This document shows positions 19,003-27,581 of a stretch of 64,000 nucleotides of DNA, in pieces. Origin of the DNA: Anaplasma platys (GTDB lineage Bacteria; Pseudomonadota; Alphaproteobacteria; Rickettsiales; Anaplasmataceae); assembly GCF_012790675.1 (NCBI RefSeq), contig NZ_CP046391.1:397398-461397 (forward strand). The letters run 5' to 3'. The number at the start of each line of letters is the position of its first letter. Position 1 is the first letter of the stretch. The notes beneath the pieces were generated by a model that did no database searches, was not told the DNA's origin, and saw only the letters and a list, made by a program, of their open reading frames with translations. The translations under genes were made by a program, and so were the position numbers.

Positions 19003-20640
19003 ATGCGTAGTTCTTTTGTAGCAGGATCATTAGCTGCGACGCTTCTCCTTGTGCATAATGCTGCAGGTGCTGCTGTCTCAACTGTGGGGGAGGTCGATGG
19101 GGAGCGTACTGTAGTTACTGGTAGGGTTTCGTCTTATGCATGGGTTTTGAACGACGGCGACGTGAACAATGAAAAAGGGAAGGAAGGAAGCGACCTGGTA
19201 TTGAAGCTTTATGGTTCTAAGGTTGGCTACCGGGATTATGGTTATGTTGATGTAGGTAACGACCTTCATAGGTCTTTGGCTAAGGGTTTGAATACTTGGG
19301 GTGCTGGTTATGATGCCGCGCTTTCTGTGGGCCTTAGGACTGGGAGTGATAAGTTTGGTAATGTGTACGGTGCGGATTTTACGTTGTCTGTGCCTGTCGG
19401 TGCAGCTGGTGGATCTGTGTTGCACTCACTTTCTGGGCAAGGGAGTCGGATATTTGCGAAAACGATGCTAGGTGAGTTTTCTCTCGGTTATCAAGAGGGA
19501 GTCGAGTCTTCAATGAAGGTGAATGTCTTAGGTAAAATTGCCGGTGAGACGGGTGCTGCGTGGGGTAGATATACGAGGTACTTTCAGAGATACACCGGTG
19601 GGGTTCCATTTCATATGCATCCTGGACTCTATAGTGAAAATTTGCTGAGGACCGATGGTAGCTGGGAGCGGGTGCATGGTTATTCTGCGAAATTTAGAGA
19701 TGTTTTTAATTCTATTCCGAGTAGAGTTAGCTATGTTTCTCCAAAAGTTAAGGGGGTCAATATCGGGTTCAGCTACGCTCTAACTCCCGGTGCTAATAAT
19801 ATTTATCGGGGGCCCGAGTTTGAGGTTGCCGAAGTTATTGGGGATTGCAGAGCTGGTTATATTGGGGAGAGTGTCTGCAAGGGGCGAAAAGTCCTTGCGC
19901 TGGGTACGCCTAGGTTCGATGCGAAACCGGGGTATAGTAATGTCTTGAGTGCGGCTTTGAGATACGAACTTGGAAAGGCCAGGAGAAGGATGGCCGTGGT
20001 CTTTAGTGGGGAGTACGCCCGCAGTGGAAGGCTTGAAGACGTGTTGCCGATGGATTACAGCTATAAAGGCGCCGGCTGGCTTGTAGAGTATAATGACCTG
20101 GCGGCAGTTTCGACGGGGGCGGAGGCCCACTGGGGTGGTGTACGCGGGGCGTTTGCCGTTGGTCTTCTTGGAAAGTCTGGTAAGCCTAAGTCATACGTTA
20201 AAATGGACGGTAAAGGTGTTGTGACAGAGGGGTCGAGAATCAGGGTTCCTTATGCTAAGCAACAAGGTCATTCCTTTTACCTTGTGTCTTCTTTGTCTTA
20301 TACGGATGGCCCGGTTACTGCTAGTGTGGGGTACTATGTGAGTAGGTTGAACTACAACCCGCTAAGGTACGTTCCGAGATATGAGGAATCTGGTGATTTC
20401 ATTTCTCCGTTCGATGGAGTTAATGAGCTGCACGATGTGGTAGTTGGCTTGGGCTATAACGTCTATAGGAAGGGTAGTGCGAATTTGGAGATGTTCTTAA
20501 ATTGCCATTTTTACACGACCAAGCAGTACTATAGGAAGTATCTGCTGCAGTCGCGGTCGGGTGAGTTCCATTTGAAAGGTAGGGGTACAACGAAGAGCTC
20601 AGGTGTTGTGGCGCTGACGGGTTTGAGATTTACCTTTTAG
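19003..20640 (+). CDS. Outer-membrane porin, Asp55/Asp62-like (copy 2)
   Basis: Second tandem porin, 545 residues from ATG 19003 (MRSSFVAGSLAATLLLVHNAAGA, a clear signal peptide; an in-frame GTG at 18979 would spoil it). It shares LGEFSLGYQEGVESSM, HPGLYSENLLR and SRVSYVSPKVKGVNIGFSYAL with its neighbours and ends in GLRFTF with a terminal Phe. It follows copy 1 by 30 bp, so they are probably one transcript. Likely role: nutrient-permeable surface channel and immune-exposed antigen (family knowledge plus inference). Confidence 0.85.
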   Translation: MRSSFVAGSLAATLLLVHNAAGAAVSTVGEVDGERTVVTGRVSSYAWVLNDGDVNNEKGKEGSDLVLKLYGSKVGYRDYGYVDVGNDLHRSLAKGLNTWGAGYDAALSVGLRTGSDKFGNVYGADFTLSVPVGAAGGSVLHSLSGQGSRIFAKTMLGEFSLGYQEGVESSMKVNVLGKIAGETGAAWGRYTRYFQRYTGGVPFHMHPGLYSENLLRTDGSWERVHGYSAKFRDVFNSIPSRVSYVSPKVKGVNIGFSYALTPGANNIYRGPEFEVAEVIGDCRAGYIGESVCKGRKVLALGTPRFDAKPGYSNVLSAALRYELGKARRRMAVVFSGEYARSGRLEDVLPMDYSYKGAGWLVEYNDLAAVSTGAEAHWGGVRGAFAVGLLGKSGKPKSYVKMDGKGVVTEGSRIRVPYAKQQGHSFYLVSSLSYTDGPVTASVGYYVSRLNYNPLRYVPRYEESGDFISPFDGVNELHDVVVGLGYNVYRKGSANLEMFLNCHFYTTKQYYRKYLLQSRSGEFHLKGRGTTKSSGVVALTGLRFTF

Positions 20641-20683
20641 TCTGGCGGCTAGGTGTGAAGGGTCCTCTCTCCCCTGGTGAGTT

Positions 20684-20694
20684 GGGGGGGGGGG
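20684..20694 (+). repeat. Homopolymeric tract of 11 G between porin genes
   Basis: Eleven consecutive G lie 44 bp after the stop of porin copy 2, within 695 bp that separate it from copy 3. A short inverted repeat AAAGCGC...GCGCTTT lies further on (about 20899-20930). Tracts of this length are prone to slippage; at this site slippage could only affect expression, not a reading frame. Confidence 0.8.
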
Positions 20695-21123
20695 ATTCTT
20701 TGTGCGGGTAAGTTGGGCTTGCGTGTGGTTTTGCGTTCTGTGGCTTGCTTTGTGCAGTGGGTTTGATTGCGCGCGGTGAGGCACATCTGGTTTCATGTCT
20801 GCAACTGCGCTTGTCCTGATAGCGGTCGGGCGCTGTTGACTGGCAGGTTTTGGTCGTGTACCTGCGTATTTTGGTAGGTGGTGCTGCTTTTTTACTGTGA
20901 AAGCGCTGTTCTTGACGGCAAAGGCGCTTTTGGTCATTTGTTTTCATGTTTGACAGGTGACACTTCTTTCTTTCCAATAAATCAGAAGTGATTCTCGGAT
21001 GCGGTTTGCCTTATCGTGTTTATATCCACATATATTATGATATATAAGTCATTATTCTTGTAATATTGTGTTGTTTAGGAAATACATAAGACTTTTCATA
21101 ACGCCGCATATTAGTAAGTTTCA

Positions 21124-21162
21124 TATATAATTTATATTTTCCAGGAAAATATAAATTATATA
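21124..21162. promoter_or_regulatory. Perfect 39-bp AT-rich palindrome upstream of porin copy 3
   Basis: Two exact 19-bp arms flank a single A at 21143; the left arm begins TATATAATTT and ends TTTTCC. No mismatch occurs. It lies in the most AT-rich part of the window, 95 bp before the -35 element of the porin copy 3 promoter. It could extrude as a cruciform, form an RNA hairpin ending an incoming transcript, or be a dimeric-protein operator. A second smaller palindrome (ATATAT TATG ATATAT) is near 21030. Which role applies is not shown. Confidence 0.75.
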
Positions 21163-21257
21163 ACTATTGCAGTGACGCATCTTAGGCTATAATCTGAGAA
21201 AATCATTAAATTTTCTTGTCTATCCTAAATCTATTAGGTTTTATCAGTATTAATTCC

Positions 21258-21286
21258 TTGACAGACATATTCTCACTTATTAAGTA
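21258..21286 (+). promoter_or_regulatory. Sigma70-type promoter for porin copy 3
   Basis: A consensus -35 TTGACA (21258-21263) is followed by 17 bp and TAAGTA (21281-21286), with TATAGC shifted a few bases as an alternative -10. The likely transcript starts about 40 bp before the gene's ATG. It is among the best promoter matches I noticed in the window and suggests independent strong expression of copy 3. Confidence 0.6.
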
Positions 21287-21335
21287 TAGCTCGTACAGTT
21301 AATATGTTTTTCAACGTTTAATCAGGTAATACAAA

Positions 21336-22940
21336 ATGACGAGAGTTTCCATATCTACTGCTCTTGCATCGCTGTTAATGTTTTATGGAATGAGTGATGC
21401 GCAAGCATCCTCCATTAATCAGAAGGCGTCAAGTAGTGACAGAGAAGTGCAGATCAAGCGTGTTGAGAACAGGGGTAGCTTAGGGAGATACATAAGTGTC
21501 TCGCCGGCGATAGATGTAGGTGGATCCTTGATGTCTCACGGGTGGTTTGCGTTTAGAGATCGGTACTATCAAGATCAAGGAATAAAAAACAAGTTATTGC
21601 TTTCCCAAGAACAGCTAGGGGATCGTGGTGTGGCGACGGACGCCATGTTGTATGTTACCGCTGAAGGAAGAAATGACACATATGGAATTTACTACGGTTG
21701 TAGTATGGAGTTGGATGTTCCATATTCTCAACAGGCGGATTATACATCTTACAGACAAATTAGAAATAGAGGGGCGAAGGTTTATCTGAACACCTCTTAC
21801 GGTGACTTTGCTTTTGGTTATCAGCCAGGTGTAGATTCTCTCATGAGAATAGATGCATTTAGCATCGGTGCAGGAGATAACAGCAACACATGGATGAGGT
21901 ACGTGAACTTGAAAGGAGTACGTGACCCACTCTCAGGAGTGAATAAGGGCAACGTACCATTGTTGCCTGCTTTGAGAGCGCATTACCTGGAGAATGTGTA
22001 TTATCTTTCCACGGGACTGTATAGCGAGAGTATAACAGAGGGTGCGAACAGATTTTCGGGTAACACCGTGCAGCCTGCTGCGACGGACAGAACTTTCGGT
22101 ATTGCAAATGCTTTGCCGCTCAGGTTTTCATACCTTTCTCCGAGTTTTGGGGGGTTAAAGCTGGGTGTTAGTTACGCGCCTTTCGGCTTTGATGAAGATC
22201 AGATGATTGCAGCAAACTCCGCTATCAGCACTGATCAAGTGGTGCATATTGATGGCAGGACAGCATTGCGTTCATTAGGTGGCGTATGGTCAAGGGAAAT
22301 ATTAACACTTCCAATCGTCCCAAAACATGACAGAACTCGTTTTATATTTCCAATGTATGAGCATTTCATAAATATTGGGATGACTTATAGCTCATACTTT
22401 AATGGCTTGGATTTCAAGATTTCTATGGTGAGCGAGTACGCCAAGCCGAAATCTCGTATCCTCGATAACAGACGTGGTGTCGACTTTCCAAGGATGGACA
22501 GTATCAAGAATGTGGCCCTTGGTGGTATGCTGAAGTATAAGGGTGTCAAATTTGCGGTGTCGTACGGGTATCTTGGTAAAATTGATAAAGTAAGCAACAT
22601 GTATTACTTTGAGAACGGTAGTTACTCACTGAATGACGCGGACAGAGTGGTGATAAACACAGAAGGTACATCTTTCTGGACAGTTGGTGGTGGCTATGAC
22701 TTTGGTGCCCTGTATGTATCGGCTGCTTATAGGGGGAGCAGCTACAGTGGCAACAGGCTTGATGAGATGACATTCGGGGCTGAGTATGATATTTCAGGCG
22801 ATGCTTCTAGAGTGAAAAGCAAGCTATTTGCTAACTACCATAACTATGCTGCAGTGTCCTCAGAAGTTGTGAAGCCTTCAGAAACTGATGGTAGCAATAG
22901 GGGACAAGTCATACTTGCTGGCATGAAGGTGAAATTCTAA
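21336..22940 (+). CDS. Outer-membrane porin, Asp55/Asp62-like (copy 3)
   Basis: Third porin, 534 residues. The signal peptide MTRVSISTALASLLMFYGMSDAQA precedes a barrel sequence with YGDFAFGYQPGVDSLMRIDAF, TGLYSESITEG, LRFSYLSPSFGGLKLGVSYAPFGF and a terminal Phe (GMKVKF). It is more diverged from copies 1 and 2 than they are from each other in spacing and base composition (visibly more AT-rich), and it has its own promoter and terminator. CAGG about 10 bp before ATG 21336 may be the ribosome site. Confidence 0.86.
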   Translation: MTRVSISTALASLLMFYGMSDAQASSINQKASSSDREVQIKRVENRGSLGRYISVSPAIDVGGSLMSHGWFAFRDRYYQDQGIKNKLLLSQEQLGDRGVATDAMLYVTAEGRNDTYGIYYGCSMELDVPYSQQADYTSYRQIRNRGAKVYLNTSYGDFAFGYQPGVDSLMRIDAFSIGAGDNSNTWMRYVNLKGVRDPLSGVNKGNVPLLPALRAHYLENVYYLSTGLYSESITEGANRFSGNTVQPAATDRTFGIANALPLRFSYLSPSFGGLKLGVSYAPFGFDEDQMIAANSAISTDQVVHIDGRTALRSLGGVWSREILTLPIVPKHDRTRFIFPMYEHFINIGMTYSSYFNGLDFKISMVSEYAKPKSRILDNRRGVDFPRMDSIKNVALGGMLKYKGVKFAVSYGYLGKIDKVSNMYYFENGSYSLNDADRVVINTEGTSFWTVGGGYDFGALYVSAAYRGSSYSGNRLDEMTFGAEYDISGDASRVKSKLFANYHNYAAVSSEVVKPSETDGSNRGQVILAGMKVKF

Positions 22941-23007
22941 ATTGAAGCCTTGCCTTAATTCAAGAATAGGGCTTTGTACCTGATTAGACGTAAAACTGTA
23001 CCAAAAT

Positions 23008-23059
23008 GAGCATTTCCCTTTCAAGATTTCTTGCAATGGAAATGCTCTTCTCTGTTTTT
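23008..23059 (+). terminator. Intrinsic-type terminator after porin copy 3
   Basis: Exact 10-bp arms GAGCATTTCC (23008-23017) and GGAAATGCTC (23038-23047) enclose a second small stem CAAG/CTTG. A T-rich run TTCTCTGTTTTTC follows. It lies 67 bp after the porin stop and faces the convergent gltX gene, so it may work in both directions. Confidence 0.6.
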
Positions 23060-23233
23060 CTTGACCATGTAACATTTGCCAGGCTGTTGCCAAGGCAACT
23101 CTTTTTCTGAATATTAGATCGCTTTCGGGGATGACCTACGGTGCGAAAGCGGCGTGTGTGCTTTAAGTTCCATAATACAAATACAAGAAGTGGTGTACCT
23201 GGTGAGTCATAGTAAGAAGAGAACGCTTAGGCG

Positions 23234-24628
23234 TTAACTGTGGGTTATGCGTAGCAAGCACTCTTCTTTTCCAAGTATTTCCATTATCTCTGATATGCTC
23301 GGTGCTTGCAGTCTTCCAACAATAAGAGCGCGTAGGAGATGATATATATCACTAGCCGCAATGTTTCTAGAACTAGATAGCTCCTTTATTTGTGCTGCTA
23401 GGTGATCTTTTTTCCAATCATCCGGTTGAACCTTAGACATGCTATCTGCGATAGTAGGGAGTATGTTATGCTTGGCTGCTATCACTTGTTGCGCTTCTAA
23501 ATCTCTGTCTATAGGAACACTTTGTACATAAAACTTTGCATCTCGTGCCAGGTCAACGAGCGTTTTGGCACGCTCCAAAAGCTTCTTCACGCCTGCGTGC
23601 AGCAGCGAAATTTTATCTCCGCTTACGGGATATCCAAGCTGCTCTTCCAACACCGGTAATAACATCTCTACGGCCTTTTGCTCACTCTTTTTTCCCAGAT
23701 AATGGTGATTGAGAAACATTAGTTTTTTGTAGTCCAAGCATGAACATGAAACGCCAATATTCTTTACTGAAAACAGCTCTATAGCTTCTTCTATAGACAC
23801 AATTTCCTTATCTTGGTAGCTCCAGCCCATTCTTAGCAAATAGTTGCAGATAGCTTCTGGAAGGAAACCTAGTTCTCTATATTCATGTATTCCAGGGGCT
23901 TTGTTGCGCTTGGAGAGTTTTGCCCCATTTTCGTCATGTATGAGTGGCATGTGGTAAAACTCGGGGCTGTTCCATTGAAGTGCCCTAGCGAGCACTATTT
24001 GTTTTGCTGTGTTATTGAGGTGATCAGAACCTCTAATAATGTGCGTGATTCCCATGTCGTGATCATCCACCACCACGGCTAATTGATATGTGGGAGTTCC
24101 ATCTGATCTTATAATGACCATGTCATCAATCTGCTCATTTGCTACGGATATCTTTCCATATATGCCATCTATAAACGCTACAGCGCTTTCGCTCGGGCTT
24201 TTAAGCCTGATAACACTCGACGATGACTCCGGCTTCGGACCGCTAGCGTCTTTCCATGGGCAAAGATGTTTATAGTATATTCCCTTTTTTTCGCATTCTT
24301 CCCGTTGGTAATTGATCTCTTCCTCCGAGCAGAAGCAGTAGTAGGCCTTTTCCCGTAGTATGAGCTCCTGCGCGACTTCATTGTGTCTTGAGGTTCTCAA
24401 GGACTGCACAACGACTTCCCCATCATGTCCTAGTCCCAGCCAGGCTAGGTCATCCAATATGGATTTCGCCACTATGTCAGAAGATCGCTGTCTGTCTGTA
24501 TCCTCAAGGCGCAGCAAAAACTTACCGCCTTTGTTCTTGGCAAATAACCAATTGAAGAGGGCAGTCCTTGCTCCTCCCAGGTGGAGACTGCCAGTGGGAG
24601 AGGGCGCAAATCTGGTAATGACACTCAC
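23234..24628 (-). CDS. gltX: Glutamyl-tRNA synthetase
   Basis: Class I synthetase charging tRNA-Glu. The HIGH-type motif is in RFAPSPTGSLHLGGARTALFNWL at the N terminus and the KMSKS-type motif is KLSKRNKAPG. IIRGSDHL and LRMGWSYQDKEIVS are in family order. The 464 residues are normal. It starts with GTG at 24628. Rickettsiales often have two gltX genes, one of which may charge tRNA-Gln for later amidation; which copy this is cannot be told here. It is convergent with porin copy 3. Confidence 0.94.
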   Translation of the reverse strand: MSVITRFAPSPTGSLHLGGARTALFNWLFAKNKGGKFLLRLEDTDRQRSSDIVAKSILDDLAWLGLGHDGEVVVQSLRTSRHNEVAQELILREKAYYCFCSEEEINYQREECEKKGIYYKHLCPWKDASGPKPESSSSVIRLKSPSESAVAFIDGIYGKISVANEQIDDMVIIRSDGTPTYQLAVVVDDHDMGITHIIRGSDHLNNTAKQIVLARALQWNSPEFYHMPLIHDENGAKLSKRNKAPGIHEYRELGFLPEAICNYLLRMGWSYQDKEIVSIEEAIELFSVKNIGVSCSCLDYKKLMFLNHHYLGKKSEQKAVEMLLPVLEEQLGYPVSGDKISLLHAGVKKLLERAKTLVDLARDAKFYVQSVPIDRDLEAQQVIAAKHNILPTIADSMSKVQPDDWKKDHLAAQIKELSSSRNIAASDIYHLLRALIVGRLQAPSISEIMEILGKEECLLRITHS

Positions 24629-24754
24629 GGCATGGAACCTATAAAAAATTTCGACATAGTGACTGATGCTTAGCGGATTTTAACATAATTGACGCTGTAA
24701 CAATGAAAATACTGCACAGGTATGGAAAAAAACAGTAACATTCTGTCCGGAGGG

Positions 24755-24825
24755 TGCCGTAACCAAGAATCGAACTTGGGTCTCTTCCTTACCAAGGAAG
24801 CACTCTACCACTAAGCTATAACGGC
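24755..24825 (-). tRNA. tRNA-Thr (anticodon GGT)
   Basis: The minus strand folds as a tRNA. The anticodon arm is CTTCC-TTGGTAA-GGAAG with anticodon GGT (reads ACC/ACT), and the T arm is CCAAG-TTCGATT-CTTGG. The acceptor arm GCCGTTA/TTACGGC has one T:T mismatch at pair 6. The discriminator base is A. The following bases read CCC, so the CCA end is not fully encoded. It lies 129 bp upstream of gltX on the same strand. Confidence 0.93.
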
Positions 24826-24850
24826 CGTGAGAGGATTGTAGTTTTTTGCC

Positions 24851-25030
24851 ATGGGTAAGTCAAAGGGAAACGCTAATGTTGAGGATAGAAAAAAGAGGTT
24901 ATCAAAACTTCTCAGGGAGAATATAACTAGGCGTAAGAAGAAAGCTAGTGGTGGCGATGCCGGAACTACCGGAAGTGGAGATAGTAGCGCGATTTCTAGC
25001 CAGCAAGGTACTGGGCAAGAGGGTCGATAG
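24851..25030 (+). CDS. Small basic protein overlapping mutM
   Basis: An ATG frame of 59 residues. The N-terminal half is strongly basic and helical (ENxEDRKKRLSKLLRENITRRKKKA-type), the C-terminal half is Gly/Ser/Gln-rich. Short proteins with this RxxRLxxxLRxNxxRRK pattern are common in alphaproteobacteria (from memory; function unknown to me). Its last 74 bases overlap the mutM start in another frame, so either the two are translationally coupled or the low-complexity tail is a by-product of the overlap. It is divergent from tRNA-Thr. Confidence 0.6.
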   Translation: MGKSKGNANVEDRKKRLSKLLRENITRRKKKASGGDAGTTGSGDSSAISSQQGTGQEGR

Positions 25031-25763
25031 CGTCACTGTTAACAGAAGGGACTTACGAATAGAAGTTCCTGCAGATTTTGGGCAATTGGTTTTGGGGCGT
25101 GAAGTAGTTTCTGTATACAGGGTTGCTAAGTATTTGGCTATGCAGCTGGATTCCGGTGATATTATGGTCTTTCACCTGGGGATGAGTGGCAGGCTTTTAC
25201 ATGTAGGCGCTTACATTGCGGAGAAGCATGACCATGTTGTTTTCACGCTGAACGATGGCTGTTTTATGGTTTTCAACGATCCACGTAGGTTTGGTTTAGT
25301 TTCGGTGATGAATGAAAAATCTTTTAGCAATATGCTCTCCAAGTCAGGGCCTGATCCTTTTTCGCCTGCTTTTAACGTAGACTATATAATGGGTATTCAT
25401 GGTAATGCGAAGATCAAACCAGCTCTAATGCGGGGCGAAGTTGTTGCCGGGATAGGGAATATCTATGCGTCCGAGATCCTATTTAGAGCTTCCGTGCTGC
25501 CTGATAGGGAAATACGTACTATTTCGCGTGTCGAATGTGAGGCAATAGTCGCTGCAACCAAAAACACGCTGGAGCTTGCTATAGCTACTGGTGGTTCCAC
25601 AATAAAGGACTATCGTGCTCCCTCTGGTGATGTCGGGAGGTTTCCAATGCACTTTAAAGTATATAACCGGGCTGGGAAAGGCTGTTATCAATGTGGAACT
25701 GCTATAGAGGTTGATCGTCAGTGTGGCAGAAGCACGTTTTTTTGTATGAAATGCCAAAAGTAG
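24957..25763 (+). CDS. mutM: Formamidopyrimidine-DNA glycosylase
   Basis: Base-excision repair enzyme removing oxidised purines such as 8-oxoguanine. It must begin MPELPEVE because Pro2 is the catalytic nucleophile, so ATG 24957 is used and not the upstream ATG 24948. Visible are Glu3, the HLGMSGRL block, DPRRFGLV, GIGNIYASEILFRA, and a C-terminal zinc finger CYQCG...CFxxCQK (Cys-x2-Cys, 16 residues, Cys-x2-Cys). At 268 residues it is normal. Confidence 0.96.
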   Translation: MPELPEVEIVARFLASKVLGKRVDSVTVNRRDLRIEVPADFGQLVLGREVVSVYRVAKYLAMQLDSGDIMVFHLGMSGRLLHVGAYIAEKHDHVVFTLNDGCFMVFNDPRRFGLVSVMNEKSFSNMLSKSGPDPFSPAFNVDYIMGIHGNAKIKPALMRGEVVAGIGNIYASEILFRASVLPDREIRTISRVECEAIVAATKNTLELAIATGGSTIKDYRAPSGDVGRFPMHFKVYNRAGKGCYQCGTAIEVDRQCGRSTFFCMKCQK

Positions 25764-25977
25764 CACCGAGTACTGAGCTTGTCAGTTTGAGTTTTACTGG
25801 AAAATTTTGTAGGAACACGGGCCTGTTAAAAATTTTCCACTTTTGCTGCGGAGCAGTGTTTTCCGAAATCAGCTGTGTGTCTCAAATATTACGCAGTTAG
25901 GTGGCGTCGTTAGCGTAAAATTGCTAAACTACTTGTAATGTGCAACCACGTTTAACACTCATCAGCCGCTTTAGCGG

Positions 25978-26006
25978 TTGCGTATGGACGACAAATAAAG
26001 TATAGA
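25978..26006 (+). promoter_or_regulatory. Candidate promoter for pccB
   Basis: TTGCGT (25978-25983) and TATAGA (26001-26006) are separated by exactly 17 bp, 46 bp before the pccB ATG. A compact 7-bp hairpin with TTTA loop (25963-25980) overlaps the -35 element and could end the mutM transcript. In the rest of the 288-bp gap I see nothing. Confidence 0.45.
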
Positions 26007-26051
26007 TTTCCGCTGGTGTGTAAGTAAGTAGTTAAGTTTTTAGGGTATGTT

Positions 26052-27581
26052 ATGAGTTCTGCGGTACTGCAAGAATTGGAGAATAAAAGATCTCAACTCA
26101 TGCTTGGTGGTGGTGTTGCTAGGATAGAAAAACAACATAGTCGAGGAAGGTTAACCGCCAGAGAGAGGCTTGATGTTCTACTTGATCGTGATTCATTCCA
26201 AGAGTACGGGGTTTTTGTGGAACACAGAGCTGTAAATTTTGGCATGGATACCACAAAGGTCGCAGGTGATGGAGTTGTAGCAGGTAGTGGCACGGTTTAT
26301 GGTCAAAAGGTCTGTGTTTACTCCCAGGACTTTACTACTTTTGGTGGGTCTCTCAGCGAAATGAACGCGAAGAAGATCTGCCATGTGTTTGATACTGCAG
26401 CTAAGGCAGGTGTTCCTGTTATTGGTATAAATGATTCGGGGGGAGCTCGGATACAGGAAGGTGTGGACTCGCTTGCGGGATACGGGGAGATTTTCCAGCG
26501 TAATGTGGACATGTCAGGGGTTGTGCCGCAGATATCGGTGATCATGGGTTCGTGCGCCGGTGGGGCTGTTTATTCCCCAGCACTTACAGATTTTACATTC
26601 ATGATCAAGGGTTCGTGCATGTTTGTTACGGGGCCTGATGTGATCAAGAAGGTGACCTTTGAAGATGTCACACAGGAAGAATTAGGTGGTGCTTCTGTGC
26701 ATGCCCGCAAAACCGGGGTTGCTGACCTTGCATTCAACGATGAAATTGATGCTTTAGTCCAGGTTAGGAGGTTTTTGTCGTTTCTTCCGCCTAACAACAG
26801 GAGTTCTCCGAAGTTTCGCGTCACTTCCGATCCGGTGAACCGGGAGAGTCCTTCTTTGAACACGCTTGTTCCTCAGAATAGTAACGTTCCTTATGACATG
26901 TATGAGTTGATTGTCAAGGTATGTGATGAGGGCTATTTCTTTGAGATTAAGCCAGATTATGCCAAGAATGTGATTGTTGGCTTTGGGCGAATAGGAGGGC
27001 ATGCTGTTGGTATAGTCGCTAATCAGCCAATGCATCTGGCGGGATGTTTGGATATAGATTCGTCAAGAAAGGCCGCGAGGTTTGTAAGGTTCTGCGACGC
27101 TTTTAATATACCCATAGTCACTTTAATAGATGTTCCGGGGTTTTTGCCAGGGGTTTTTCAGGAGTATTCTGGGATTATATGCCATGGGGCAAAACTTTTA
27201 TACGCATATGCGGAAGCTACCGTACCTAAGATAAGCGTCATCGTGCGTAAGGCTTATGGAGGGGCGTATATAGTGATGAACTCTAGGCACCTGCGTGGTG
27301 ATATAAACTATGCTTGGCCAAGCGCTGAAGTAGCTGTGATGGGCGCTGAGGGTGCTGTTGGCATCATATTTCGTCGTGAGCAAGATCAGGAACGTCTTAA
27401 GCAGCTGATTCTTGAGTACAACAGCAAGGTTGTGAACCCTTATGTGGCGGCATCGAGAGGTTATATAGATGATGTTGTTGTGCCATCATCCACCAGGGAG
27501 CGTATCCATGCTGCCTTGAGTTTGCTTCGTGATAAAAAGGTTGATCGTGTATGGCGTAAACATGATAACCTGCCGCTATAG
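26052..27581 (+). CDS. pccB: Propionyl-CoA carboxylase beta (carboxyltransferase) subunit
   Basis: Transfers CO2 from biotin to propionyl-CoA (or a related acyl-CoA). The 509 residues carry the two-domain carboxyltransferase pattern: [69 protein letters not shown], then [41 protein letters not shown] and [17 protein letters not shown]. The biotin-carboxylase partner (pccA) is not in the window. Acetyl-CoA carboxyltransferase of the same family is less likely because of length and the PccB-type motif set. Confidence 0.94.
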   Translation: MSSAVLQELENKRSQLMLGGGVARIEKQHSRGRLTARERLDVLLDRDSFQEYGVFVEHRAVNFGMDTTKVAGDGVVAGSGTVYGQKVCVYSQDFTTFGGSLSEMNAKKICHVFDTAAKAGVPVIGINDSGGARIQEGVDSLAGYGEIFQRNVDMSGVVPQISVIMGSCAGGAVYSPALTDFTFMIKGSCMFVTGPDVIKKVTFEDVTQEELGGASVHARKTGVADLAFNDEIDALVQVRRFLSFLPPNNRSSPKFRVTSDPVNRESPSLNTLVPQNSNVPYDMYELIVKVCDEGYFFEIKPDYAKNVIVGFGRIGGHAVGIVANQPMHLAGCLDIDSSRKAARFVRFCDAFNIPIVTLIDVPGFLPGVFQEYSGIICHGAKLLYAYAEATVPKISVIVRKAYGGAYIVMNSRHLRGDINYAWPSAEVAVMGAEGAVGIIFRREQDQERLKQLILEYNSKVVNPYVAASRGYIDDVVVPSSTRERIHAALSLLRDKKVDRVWRKHDNLPL

